A stretch of 14,382 nucleotides of DNA from JAQVEM01 sp964556165. Lineage in GTDB: Bacteria > Actinomycetota > Humimicrobiia > Humimicrobiales > Humimicrobiaceae. The notes below the pieces were generated by a model. The model was not told the origin of the DNA and ran no database searches. It saw nothing but the letters and a program-made list of their open reading frames with translations. A program made the translations under genes and the position numbers. The DNA is taken from NCBI GenBank assembly GCA_964556165.1, contig CAZKVH010000026.1, positions 1-14,382 on the forward strand, given 5' to 3'. Positions 7,047 to 13,995 of the stretch are shown in pieces (within the stretch, counting starts at the first letter, position 1; every line of letters begins with the position of its first letter).

Positions 7047-8099
7047 ATGAGCGAAGAAATCACTAATCTCCTGCGAAATGATTCAGGGGATTTAAAGGAA
7101 TATTTAAAGATAAATAAAATAGACCTGAATAAACTATCAAAAAAGCTTTTAAAATTAAAAAAGATTCTAATTATATGTGGTCCTACATGTTCCGGGAAAA
7201 GTGAAATTGGAATTCTTCTGGCTAAATTACTGGGTACTGATATTATATCAATAGATTCGATGCAGGTTTACAGAGGTATGGATATAGGTACCGATAAGCA
7301 GGATACTTCCGGTTATAACATAAAACAATATATGACCGATATTTTCGAACCCGATAAAATTTTAAGTGTTGTTGAATTCAGGGATTTAGTTGATGAAATA
7401 ATTAAAAAGAATTTTTTTCCATTTTCTAGAATACCACTTCTTGTAGGAGGTTCGGGTTTATATATAAGGAGTGTTGTGAATGGGATAGATAATGTTCCAG
7501 CAGAAAATAAAAAAATAAGGGATAAGCTTAAAGAAGGTATTAAGAAACACGGCGCAATTAATTATTATCTAAGATTAAAAGATTTAGATGAGGAATATGC
7601 AAAAAAGATAAGTCAGAATGACACAAGAAGAATAGTGAGAGCACTGGAGGTTTATGAGATAACAGGTCTGTCTTTCTCAAGTTTTCAGAAAACATGGAAA
7701 AATAATAAAACAACTTATAATTCAATATTTCTGGGTATTGAAATGGATAGAGGAGTTCTATATGAGCGTATTGAGAATAGAGTTGATAAAATGTTCGAAA
7801 AAGGACTTGTTGAGGAAGTAAAAAAACTGGTAGATAAAGGATATGGCAATTGCCGTAGTATTACACAGGCAGTAGGTTATAAAGAAGTTTTAAAATATAT
7901 AAGAGGCGAGATTACTCTTGATGATTGTGTTGAGGAAATAAAGAAGAATACCAGGAAACTTGCAAAAAAACAAATAACATGGTTTAAATCAGAATCTAAA
8001 ATTAATTGGATAAGAGCAGATAATTATGATAATATTTTTAGTTTAATTGGTGATATTTTTAAAATAATTCAAAAGAAATTAGAAAATGAATTACATTAA
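7047..8099 (+). CDS. miaA: tRNA dimethylallyltransferase MiaA
   Basis: MiaA transfers the dimethylallyl group of dimethylallyl diphosphate to N6 of A37, making i6A37, the substrate of MiaB. The P-loop is GPTCSGKS (45-52), followed by SIDSMQVYRGMDIGTDK (68-84), LVGGSGLYI, and near the end SITQAVGYKEV and KKQITWFKSES. At 350 aa it is longer than the usual 300-320. About 38 charged residues precede the P-loop strand, where the family normally has fewer than ten. No start codon closer to the P-loop is visible, so the extension is probably real. The Shine-Dalgarno is weak. The end overlaps dapF by 14 nt, so those two genes are likely translationally coupled. Confidence 0.95.
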   Translation: MSEEITNLLRNDSGDLKEYLKINKIDLNKLSKKLLKLKKILIICGPTCSGKSEIGILLAKLLGTDIISIDSMQVYRGMDIGTDKQDTSGYNIKQYMTDIFEPDKILSVVEFRDLVDEIIKKNFFPFSRIPLLVGGSGLYIRSVVNGIDNVPAENKKIRDKLKEGIKKHGAINYYLRLKDLDEEYAKKISQNDTRRIVRALEVYEITGLSFSSFQKTWKNNKTTYNSIFLGIEMDRGVLYERIENRVDKMFEKGLVEEVKKLVDKGYGNCRSITQAVGYKEVLKYIRGEITLDDCVEEIKKNTRKLAKKQITWFKSESKINWIRADNYDNIFSLIGDIFKIIQKKLENELH

Positions 8100-8946
8100 A
8101 TTTTCAAAACTAAATGGCCAGGGAAATGATTTTATATTAATAGATTCCACATCGAAAGAAATAAGTCTTTCGAAAGAACAGATTGTCGAAATGTGCGACA
8201 GAAATTTCGGAATAGGTGCAGATGGTCTAATAATAGTAAGACCATCAGTAATATCTGACTTAAAAATGGATTTTTATAACAGAGATGGTTCTGTTTCGGA
8301 AATGTGCGGAAATGGTATAAGATGTATGGCAAAATTTGCATATGAAAAAAATCTAATAATTAATAAAAATATAGATATAGAAACAGCTGGTGGAATAAAG
8401 AAAATTTTTATGGAGGTTAAAAATAACAGAGTCGGGAATATAAAAGTCAATATGGGCATACCCGAATTCAGTCCAGAAAAAATACCGGTAAATATAGAAA
8501 GCAGAAATGAAATTTTTGAATATAAGATAAAAATAAATTCTAAATTTTTTTACATAAACTGCGTTTCAATGGGTAATCCGCATTGTGTTGTTTTTCTGGA
8601 TGATAATGACGGAAACCTTGAAGAATTCCCATTAAATAAATGGGGTCCTTTATTTGAAAATCATCCTATTTTTCCAAATAAGGTTAATGCAGAATTCGTT
8701 AAAATCAAAGGTTCCGATAAACTTGACATGAGAGTCTGGGAAAGAGGTGTGGGTGAAACACTAGCTTGCGGTACTGGTGCATGTGCGGCAGGTATATGCG
8801 CAATTAAACTAAATAAAGTAAAGGGTAATAGTGTAGTAGTTAACCCACCAGGAGGGAAATTAAGTGTATTCTGGGATGAGAGAGATTCAAATGTTTACCT
8901 TGAAGGCGAAGTAAGCTACAAATTTGATGGCATGTATTATTTTTAA
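8086..8946 (+). CDS. dapF: Diaminopimelate epimerase
   Basis: DapF converts LL-diaminopimelate to the meso form used for lysine and peptidoglycan, by a two-cysteine acid/base mechanism without cofactor. The 286-aa protein carries KLNGQGNDFILID (8-20), the first catalytic site EMCGNGIRC with Cys74, MGNPHCVVF in the middle, and the second site ERGVGETLACGTGAC with Cys228. Both active-site cysteines are therefore present. Length is normal. The ATG lies inside the 3' end of miaA. The next gene encodes an LL-diaminopimelate aminotransferase, which makes DapF's substrate, so the last two steps of the aminotransferase route sit side by side. Confidence 0.96.
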   Translation: MNYIKFSKLNGQGNDFILIDSTSKEISLSKEQIVEMCDRNFGIGADGLIIVRPSVISDLKMDFYNRDGSVSEMCGNGIRCMAKFAYEKNLIINKNIDIETAGGIKKIFMEVKNNRVGNIKVNMGIPEFSPEKIPVNIESRNEIFEYKIKINSKFFYINCVSMGNPHCVVFLDDNDGNLEEFPLNKWGPLFENHPIFPNKVNAEFVKIKGSDKLDMRVWERGVGETLACGTGACAAGICAIKLNKVKGNSVVVNPPGGKLSVFWDERDSNVYLEGEVSYKFDGMYYF

Positions 8947-9011
8947 TATAAGAATTTATGTTAAACTATTGTAATATAATATAAATATGGAGAATCATTA
9001 AAAGGAATAAA

Positions 9012-10175
9012 ATGAATTTTGAAGAGTCTGAAAGGCTGAGATCTCTGCCACCGTACCTGTTTGCCGAGATCGATAAAATGATAGAAAAGAAAAGAAGCGA
9101 GGGTTTTGATGTAATAAGTCTCGGGATAGGCGACCCCGATATACCAACTCCATCAGAAATAACCGAAGTATTATGCGAAGAAGCAAAGAATGCAGAAAAC
9201 CATAGATATCCCTCAAGTTATGGTTTAAAGTTTTTCAAAGAATCTGTTTCTAATTTCTACTATGAGAGATTTAATGTGAGTCTTGACCCAGATAGGGAAG
9301 TAATACCTTTAATGGGTTCAAAGGAAGGTATATCCACTATTGGATATACTTATATAAACCCGGGTGACTATGTAATTATTCCGGATCCATCATATCTGGT
9401 TTACAGAATAAGTTCAATTTTTGCAGGTGGTATAGTACAATCTATTCCTTTAAAAGAAGAGAAAAATTACCTCTTTAATATGAATGATATTAATCAGGAG
9501 ATAGCAGAAAAAGCGAAAGTATTATATTTTAATTACCCGAATAATCCTACATCAGCTACATGTGATATTAATTTTTTTAATAAAGTAGCTTCATTTGCAA
9601 AAAAGAATAACATAATTATCTGTCATGATAATGCATACTCTGACACATACTGGGGTGAAGATAAGCCGGTTAGTTTTTTAAATTCAGATAAGTCAAGAGA
9701 TGTGGGTATAGAATTAAACTCGCTTTCTAAAACTTTTAATATGACAGGGTGGAGAATTGGATATGCTGTAGGAAATCAGGAGATAATAGAAAGCATTGGT
9801 AAATACAAGACAAATGTGGATTCGGGCGTTTTTAATGCAATTCAGTATGCAGCTGCAAAAGCACTAAATAACTTTAAAAAATATACTGATAATATAAACG
9901 AAATTTACAACAACAGAAGAAAAAAAGTAAAAAAGATGCTTGATGAGGCAGGAATTGATTATTACGACTCAAATGCTACTATATATGTATGGGCTAAAGT
10001 TCCAGAAGGATTCACATCAAGCTCTTTTTCCAAAATGCTTCTGGAAAGAGCAAATGTAGTTGTTACTCCCGGGAATGAATTTGGCAAATACGGCGAGGGA
10101 TTTTTTAGGATTTCCCTGACTATAGACGACGACAGGCTTGAGGAAGCCTTAATAAGGATAAAAGGTATTTTATAA
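9012..10175 (+). CDS. dapL: LL-diaminopimelate aminotransferase (DapL-type)
   Basis: This class I/II PLP-dependent aminotransferase probably converts tetrahydrodipicolinate plus glutamate directly to LL-diaminopimelate, bypassing the acylated DapD/DapC/DapE intermediates. Its 387 aa begin with SERLRSLPPYLFAEI, typical of the shorter bacterial/archaeal DapL class. ISLGIGDPDIPTP (35-47), NYPNNPTSATC (174-184) and SLSKTFNMTGWRIGY with the PLP lysine Lys240 follow. AAGGA (9002-9006) lies 5 nt before the ATG. It starts 65 bp after dapF, and a TATAAT at 8975-8980 in that gap lacks a good -35. Related aminotransferases share these motifs, so substrate assignment rests largely on the N-terminal signature and the dapF neighbour. 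Confidence 0.88.
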   Translation: MNFEESERLRSLPPYLFAEIDKMIEKKRSEGFDVISLGIGDPDIPTPSEITEVLCEEAKNAENHRYPSSYGLKFFKESVSNFYYERFNVSLDPDREVIPLMGSKEGISTIGYTYINPGDYVIIPDPSYLVYRISSIFAGGIVQSIPLKEEKNYLFNMNDINQEIAEKAKVLYFNYPNNPTSATCDINFFNKVASFAKKNNIIICHDNAYSDTYWGEDKPVSFLNSDKSRDVGIELNSLSKTFNMTGWRIGYAVGNQEIIESIGKYKTNVDSGVFNAIQYAAAKALNNFKKYTDNINEIYNNRRKKVKKMLDEAGIDYYDSNATIYVWAKVPEGFTSSSFSKMLLERANVVVTPGNEFGKYGEGFFRISLTIDDDRLEEALIRIKGIL

Positions 10176-10232
10176 AATATAAGAGTGCTGATCACAACAT
10201 AAATAAATCTGTTAAATAAATTTTATTAATTA

Positions 10233-11543
10233 ATGTCAAAAGAAAAAGTTCTTCTGGTATTTACCATCTTTAATAATCAGGGAAAATTAATCAAAGATAA
10301 GCCTGCAGATAACGCAACATTGAATGACAATATAGAAGAATTAAAAAACCTTTCCTTAAGTGCCGGTGCTGAGGTTGAGGACATCTTATTATGCAGGCAG
10401 GATAGGGCCAATCCAAAATATTTTATTGGAAAAGGTAAACTTCTGGAAGCAAAAAATATAGTCAGCAGCAGCGGGATAGAGCTTGTTATTTTTGATGATG
10501 AAATAACAGCAACCCAGCAGAGAAATCTACAGTCAGAACTTGATACAAAAGTTCTTGATAGGACAGCGCTCATACTGGATATATTTGCTCAGAGGGCTCA
10601 TAGCAGTGAAGGTAAGTTACAGGTTGAGCTGGCACAGCTTAATTATCTTCTTACAAGATTAACAGGAAGAGGCGTAGAGTTATCACGATTGGGTGGTGGA
10701 ATTGGAACAAGAGGACCCGGGGAGACAAAACTGGAAGTTGATAGAAGAAAAATTAGAAAGAGGATAAGCCAGCTCGAAAGAAAGATAAAAAAAATATATA
10801 TCCAGCACAATATTCAGAGGAAGAAAAGGGAAGAAGAAGATGTTTTTAAAATAGCACTTGTAGGATATACCAACAGCGGAAAGACGACACTGCTCAACCT
10901 TTTAACCCAGGCGGATGGATATGTTGAAGACCGTCTTTTTTCAACTCTTGACTCAACTACAAGAAAACTAAAAATTATTACCGGGAATAAAATTTTAATC
11001 TCAGACACAGTAGGATTTATAGAAAAGTTACCCCATCAATTAATAGCATCCTTTAAATCCACCCTGGAAGAAGTCAAAAAATCTGACTTATTATTGATGG
11101 TTGTTGATATAAGCAAGAAAGATTTTGAGAATAATATTTTAAGTGTTAAAAGTGTGCTGAGAGAAATTAAAGCGGATGATAAACAAATAATCCCCGTCTT
11201 TAACAAGATAGATAAAATTAACCAGGAAATAATTCATAATGTAAAAAATAAATACAGTGAATCAGTTTTTATATCTGCGTTAAAGGGTACAGGCATTTCA
11301 GAATTATGTTCCAAAATAAAGGCATTAATTGAGAAAGATTATAAATATATCGTTATAAGAATACCATATTCGGAAAATAAGATTATCTCCTCTATTTATA
11401 AAAATTGCGATGTATTAAAGCGTATTGATTCAGAAGATTGTTCAATATTTAATGTGCGCGCTAGCTCGAAATATGTATCTTTGCTGTCGAAATATATTAT
11501 AAAAAGAGGCTATAAAGGAAAGATGAAGAGGAAAGTAATTTAA
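10233..11543 (+). CDS. hflX: GTPase HflX
   Basis: HflX is a ribosome-binding GTPase that splits stalled ribosomes, notably under heat or antibiotic stress. The 436-aa protein has the N-terminal HflX domain, then the glycine-rich linker SRLGGGIGTRGPGETKLE (151-168). A basic coiled region (about 170-202) is followed by the G domain: P-loop GYTNSGKT (211-218), switch DTVGF (258-262), NKID (324-327) and SALKG (348-352). No Shine-Dalgarno precedes the ATG. It is the last gene of the plus-strand run and stops 7 nt from the end of the convergent lexA. In many bacteria hfq lies between miaA and hflX. Here dapF and dapL take that position. Confidence 0.95.
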   Translation: MSKEKVLLVFTIFNNQGKLIKDKPADNATLNDNIEELKNLSLSAGAEVEDILLCRQDRANPKYFIGKGKLLEAKNIVSSSGIELVIFDDEITATQQRNLQSELDTKVLDRTALILDIFAQRAHSSEGKLQVELAQLNYLLTRLTGRGVELSRLGGGIGTRGPGETKLEVDRRKIRKRISQLERKIKKIYIQHNIQRKKREEEDVFKIALVGYTNSGKTTLLNLLTQADGYVEDRLFSTLDSTTRKLKIITGNKILISDTVGFIEKLPHQLIASFKSTLEEVKKSDLLLMVVDISKKDFENNILSVKSVLREIKADDKQIIPVFNKIDKINQEIIHNVKNKYSESVFISALKGTGISELCSKIKALIEKDYKYIVIRIPYSENKIISSIYKNCDVLKRIDSEDCSIFNVRASSKYVSLLSKYIIKRGYKGKMKRKVI

Positions 11544-11550
11544 GAATTTT

Positions 11551-12183
11551 TTAAAAATATTTTCTTATTACGCCTATTACTTTTCCAATTATTTTCACAT
11601 CTTTTGCTATAATAGGTTCCATATAGTCATTTTCGGGCATTAATTTTATATTTTTATCGGTCTTAAAAAACCTTTTTACTGTTGCCTCATCATCAAGGAG
11701 CGCCACTATTATTTCACCGTTTATAGCGCTTTCCTGTTTTCTTACAATAATATAATCTCTGTCAAGTATACCTGCATTAACCATGCTGTCGCCTCTAACG
11801 TGAAGTATGAAAACTTCTTTCTTGCCCTTTATGAAATCAGGTGTCAGGGGGAAATAATCATCAATATTCTCTTCTGCCAGAATTGGCGTCCCGGCTGCTA
11901 TTTTACCAACTACAGGAACATATACCATATTGCTGAAGTTGGTTTTTTCTATTTCATTATCATAACCGGTTAATAAGGAAATAGCACGTGGCTTGGAACT
12001 ATCTCTTTTAAGGTATCCTTTTTCTTCGAGCTTCTTTAAATGAGAATGAACAGTAGCAGATGAACTCAGCTTAACAGCTTTAGCTATTTCCCTTACTGAT
12101 GGGGGATAGCCGGTATCTTTTATGCTCTTACTTATAAAATCTAATATCTTTTCCTGTCTGGAACTAATATTTTCTTTTACCAT
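11551..12183 (-). CDS. lexA: LexA SOS repressor
   Basis: LexA represses DNA-damage genes until RecA filaments trigger its self-cleavage. The 210-aa protein has an N-terminal winged-helix domain (about 7-70, with PPSVREIAKAVKLSSSATVHSH) and a C-terminal S24 peptidase domain. The scissile Ala97-Gly98 lies in GKIAAGTP, the nucleophile Ser133 in VRGDSMVNAG and the general base Lys170 in EATVKRFF. All parts needed for autoproteolysis are present. No clear Shine-Dalgarno precedes the ATG. The promoter upstream overlaps a LexA operator at 12250-12263, so autoregulation is expected. It lies downstream of ilvC on the same strand, and its 3' end almost touches that of hflX. Confidence 0.97.
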   Translation of the reverse strand: MVKENISSRQEKILDFISKSIKDTGYPPSVREIAKAVKLSSSATVHSHLKKLEEKGYLKRDSSKPRAISLLTGYDNEIEKTNFSNMVYVPVVGKIAAGTPILAEENIDDYFPLTPDFIKGKKEVFILHVRGDSMVNAGILDRDYIIVRKQESAINGEIIVALLDDEATVKRFFKTDKNIKLMPENDYMEPIIAKDVKIIGKVIGVIRKYF

Positions 12184-12223
12184 TGTATTTTTTAAGATTT
12201 ACTTTTTTTGTTTTATTATAATG

Positions 12224-12252
12224 ATTATAACAAATATAGATACACAAAACAA
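12224..12252 (-). promoter_or_regulatory. lexA promoter
   Basis: On the minus strand, TTGTTT (12252-12247) and a perfect -10 TATAAT (12229-12224) are 17 bp apart. A second TATAAT lies just downstream (12220-12215). The -35 is poor and overlaps the last three bases of the LexA box, a layout suited to repression by blocking RNA polymerase. Confidence 0.6.
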
Positions 12253-12263
12253 ACAAAGGTTCG
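12250..12263 (-). promoter_or_regulatory. LexA operator upstream of lexA
   Basis: The minus strand reads CGAACCTTTGTTTG, close to the Gram-positive LexA (DinR) box CGAACRNRYGTTYG with both half-sites intact. It overlaps the lexA -35 region and supports negative autoregulation. The operator family matches the two boxes near 13500, which strengthens all three calls. Confidence 0.82.
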
Positions 12264-12264
12264 C

Positions 12265-12284
12265 CTGTTAGCATCTGTTAGTAT
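12265..12284. repeat. Tandem 10-bp direct repeat upstream of lexA
   Basis: CTGTTAGCAT (12265-12274) is followed directly by CTGTTAGTAT (12275-12284), with one mismatch. It lies 1 bp from the LexA box on the side away from the gene. The 10-bp period matches about one DNA helical turn, so an activator site is possible; chance is also possible. Confidence 0.5.
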
Positions 12285-12350
12285 TTTTATTTATTTATAT
12301 TTATTATCATACCGAAAAACAGATTTTATAAGTTGGATATTTATTACTGA

Positions 12351-13352
12351 TTAATCACCTGGCTTTTTTATCCAGGTCATCATTTTTCTGAGCTCTTTGC
12401 CAACTTTTTCGATAAGATGGTTTTCTTCCTTTTTTCTGATAGCATTATATACGGGTCTACCAGCCTGATTTTCCAATATCCATTCTCTTGCGAATGCACC
12501 ACTCTGTATATCCTTTAATATCTTCTTCATATTTTTCCTGGTCTCATCAGTTATTATCTCTTTACCTTTTACCATATCCCCATATTCCGCTGTATCGCTT
12601 ATAGAGTATCTCATCCAGGATATACCGCCCTCATATATTAAATCTACTATTAATTTTAATTCGCTTAATACTTCAAAGTAGGCTATTTCCGGTTGATATC
12701 CAGCTTCAACAAGCGTATCAAAACCAGCTCTGATAAGTTCGGTTGTACCGCCGCATAAGACTGCCTGTTCACCAAAAAGGTCTGTTTCGGTCTCTTCCTT
12801 GAAAGTAGTTGTTATTATACCCACTCTTCCTGCACCAATAGCTTTTGAATAGGCAAGGCAGTAATCCCAGGCTTTTTTCGAATAATCCTGATAAACTGCA
12901 ATAATTACAGGGACTCCACTATCGTTTTCATACATTCTTCTTACGATATGACCCGGACCTTTTGGAGCAATCATTATAACATCAATATCTTCGCGGGGAA
13001 TAATTTGATTGAAATGAATATTAAAACCATGGGCAAATGCAAGGATATTTCCTTTCTCGAGATTTGGCTCAATATGCTTATAGTAAACCTCTTTCTGCAT
13101 TGTATCCGGTATCAAAAGCATCACTACATCTGCTTTTTTTGAAGCTTCTTCAGTAGTATAAACTTCAAATCCCTTTTTTTTGGCTATATCCCATGACTTC
13201 CTTCCTTTAACCGCACCTATAATTACATCCATGCCGCTATCCCTAAGATTAAGGGCATGTGCATGGCCCTGACTTCCATAACCAATTACAGCTATTTTTT
13301 TACCCTTCAAGATATTCATATCAATATCTTTGTCATAATATATCTTCGCCAT
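12351..13352 (-). CDS. ilvC: Ketol-acid reductoisomerase (class I)
   Basis: IlvC catalyses the Mg- and NAD(P)H-dependent isomerisation and reduction of acetolactate, the second common step of valine, leucine and isoleucine synthesis. The 333-aa length is typical of class I. The nucleotide-binding motif is GYGSQGHAHALNLRDSG (24-40). Catalytic features are His108 in AHGFNIH, KGPGH (131-135), the metal ligands Asp191 and Glu195 in TDLFGE, Glu227 and Glu231 in FEVLSE, and Ser252. A strong Shine-Dalgarno AGGAGG (13362-13357) sits 4 nt before the ATG. Unusually it is not next to ilvB/ilvN here. lexA lies 167 bp downstream with its own promoter. I see no T-box or obvious attenuator in its upstream region. 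Confidence 0.97.
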   Translation of the reverse strand: MAKIYYDKDIDMNILKGKKIAVIGYGSQGHAHALNLRDSGMDVIIGAVKGRKSWDIAKKKGFEVYTTEEASKKADVVMLLIPDTMQKEVYYKHIEPNLEKGNILAFAHGFNIHFNQIIPREDIDVIMIAPKGPGHIVRRMYENDSGVPVIIAVYQDYSKKAWDYCLAYSKAIGAGRVGIITTTFKEETETDLFGEQAVLCGGTTELIRAGFDTLVEAGYQPEIAYFEVLSELKLIVDLIYEGGISWMRYSISDTAEYGDMVKGKEIITDETRKNMKKILKDIQSGAFAREWILENQAGRPVYNAIRKKEENHLIEKVGKELRKMMTWIKKPGD

Positions 13353-13388
13353 TTTTCCTCCTCTTTGATTTAACTGCGTTTTTATTTG

Positions 13389-13408
13389 CTTATAATTACT
13401 TATAATTA
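13389..13408. repeat. Exact tandem 10-bp repeat upstream of ilvC
   Basis: CTTATAATTA occurs twice in direct succession (13389-13398 and 13399-13408). On the ilvC strand this reads TAATTATAAG twice, 37-56 nt before the ilvC ATG, where a -10 element or an operator might lie. A perfect repeat of about one helical turn is notable, but the sequence is low in complexity. Confidence 0.5.
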
Positions 13409-13483
13409 ATTTTACTGATTATTCTAACAAATAATATAAAAAAAGTTATTAAAAATTTAAAATAAAAAAAACAAATTTTTCTA

Positions 13484-13512
13484 TTGACACAAACAAATGT
13501 TCGTATTAATAT
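13484..13512 (+). promoter_or_regulatory. SOS promoter of the YneA-like gene
   Basis: A perfect -35 TTGACA (13484-13489) and a -10 TAATAT (13507-13512, four of six) are separated by the ideal 17 bp. The predicted start lies near 13519. One LexA box fills the spacer and a second covers the predicted start, so repression in undamaged cells should be tight. Confidence 0.8.
13490..13503 (-). promoter_or_regulatory. LexA operator 1 (between -35 and -10)
   Basis: Read on the minus strand this is CGAACATTTGTTTG, matching the Gram-positive LexA box CGAACRNRYGTTYG except for one inner base. It sits wholly inside the promoter spacer. Its centre is 28 bp from that of operator 2. Confidence 0.85.
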
Positions 13513-13517
13513 ATAAA

Positions 13518-13531
13518 CGAACATATGTTTG
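13518..13531 (+). promoter_or_regulatory. LexA operator 2 (at the transcription start)
   Basis: CGAACATATGTTTG matches every position of the Gram-positive LexA box CGAACRNRYGTTYG and is almost palindromic. It overlaps the predicted transcription start, so LexA bound here would block initiation. Confidence 0.9.
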
Positions 13532-13578
13532 CAATTATTCTAGAATTATAAATTTTTGTTCATATACAAGAACATGGC

Positions 13579-13585
13579 GGGGAGG
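13579..13585 (+). promoter_or_regulatory. Shine-Dalgarno deciding the start of the YneA-like gene
   Basis: GGGGAGG lies 12 nt before the ATG at 13598, a rather long spacing. It rules against the in-frame upstream ATG (13574) and TTG (13556), which have no Shine-Dalgarno and would place this sequence inside the coding region. Confidence 0.7.
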
Positions 13586-13597
13586 AAATATCAAGTA

Positions 13598-13900
13598 ATG
13601 AAAATAGCAAAAATGGATATAAAAAATATATTTCTTTATATTCTGTTAGCTATCGTAAGTTTTCTGGTCTTAATAGCTATATATTTTAACTGGAATAAGT
13701 TTGATTGTGGAGTAACAATTAAATATGACAGAATAAATATAGACAGAGAAACAAATATTAACGAAATAGCGGATAAATACACTAATTATAAAAACAAAGC
13801 TAAATTCATAAGTGAAATAAAGAGAATTAACGAAATAAACTCTACAGAATTTATTCCAGGAAATTCTACTCTAATTATTCCTATAATTAAATCTGAATAG
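13598..13900 (+). CDS. Small membrane protein with LysM-like domain; candidate SOS cell-division inhibitor (YneA-like)
   Basis: This 100-aa protein has a short basic N-terminus, one strongly hydrophobic segment (about 10-30, IFLYILLAIVSFLVLIAIYF) and an outward-facing domain (about 39-96) with the LysM pattern. VTIKYDRINIDRETNINEIADKY would correspond to the family's GDTLxxIA part. KRINEINSTEFIPGNSTLIIP corresponds to the NxLxxxxxPGxxLxIP part. Membrane anchor plus LysM in about 100 aa is the architecture of YneA, the SOS-induced division inhibitor of Bacillus, which is also encoded near lexA; actinobacterial Rv2719c has a related layout. Two LexA boxes in its promoter make damage induction likely. 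The canonical glycine of the GDT motif is missing, so the domain call rests on the overall pattern. Function as a division inhibitor is inferred. dut follows after 95 nt. Confidence 0.8.
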   Translation: MKIAKMDIKNIFLYILLAIVSFLVLIAIYFNWNKFDCGVTIKYDRINIDRETNINEIADKYTNYKNKAKFISEIKRINEINSTEFIPGNSTLIIPIIKSE

Positions 13901-13942
13901 TATAATCTTTTAAAATACTGATTTTTCTAAAATTAGAACTTG

Positions 13943-13981
13943 AATTAATTACAGAATATATTAATTTATAAGTAATTAATT
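13943..13981 (+). repeat. Inverted repeat upstream of dut
   Basis: AATTAATTAC (13943-13952) and GTAATTAATT (13972-13981) are perfect complements around a 19-nt loop, ending 14 nt before the dut start. The stem is almost all A-T and no T run follows, so it is not a convincing terminator. It could be an operator or an mRNA hairpin, or chance in AT-rich DNA. Confidence 0.4.
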
Positions 13982-13995
13982 TTAATAATTAGAGA

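Noticed and set aside
8132..8459. Minus-strand open frames inside dapF and similar ones inside other genes
   Set aside because: They overlap well-supported genes with intact catalytic motifs and show no recognisable domain or ribosome site.
10176..10232. Palindrome-like GTGCTGATCAC upstream of hflX as an operator
   Set aside because: Imperfect and short, with no matching site elsewhere in the window.
13353..13480. T-box or branched-chain amino acid attenuator upstream of ilvC
   Set aside because: No T-box consensus, no leader peptide and no terminator hairpin are visible on the ilvC strand.
13556..13597. Earlier starts (TTG 13556, ATG 13574) for the YneA-like gene
   Set aside because: They lack a Shine-Dalgarno, would bury the GGGGAGG site inside the gene, and add residues that do not fit the short N-terminus before a membrane anchor.
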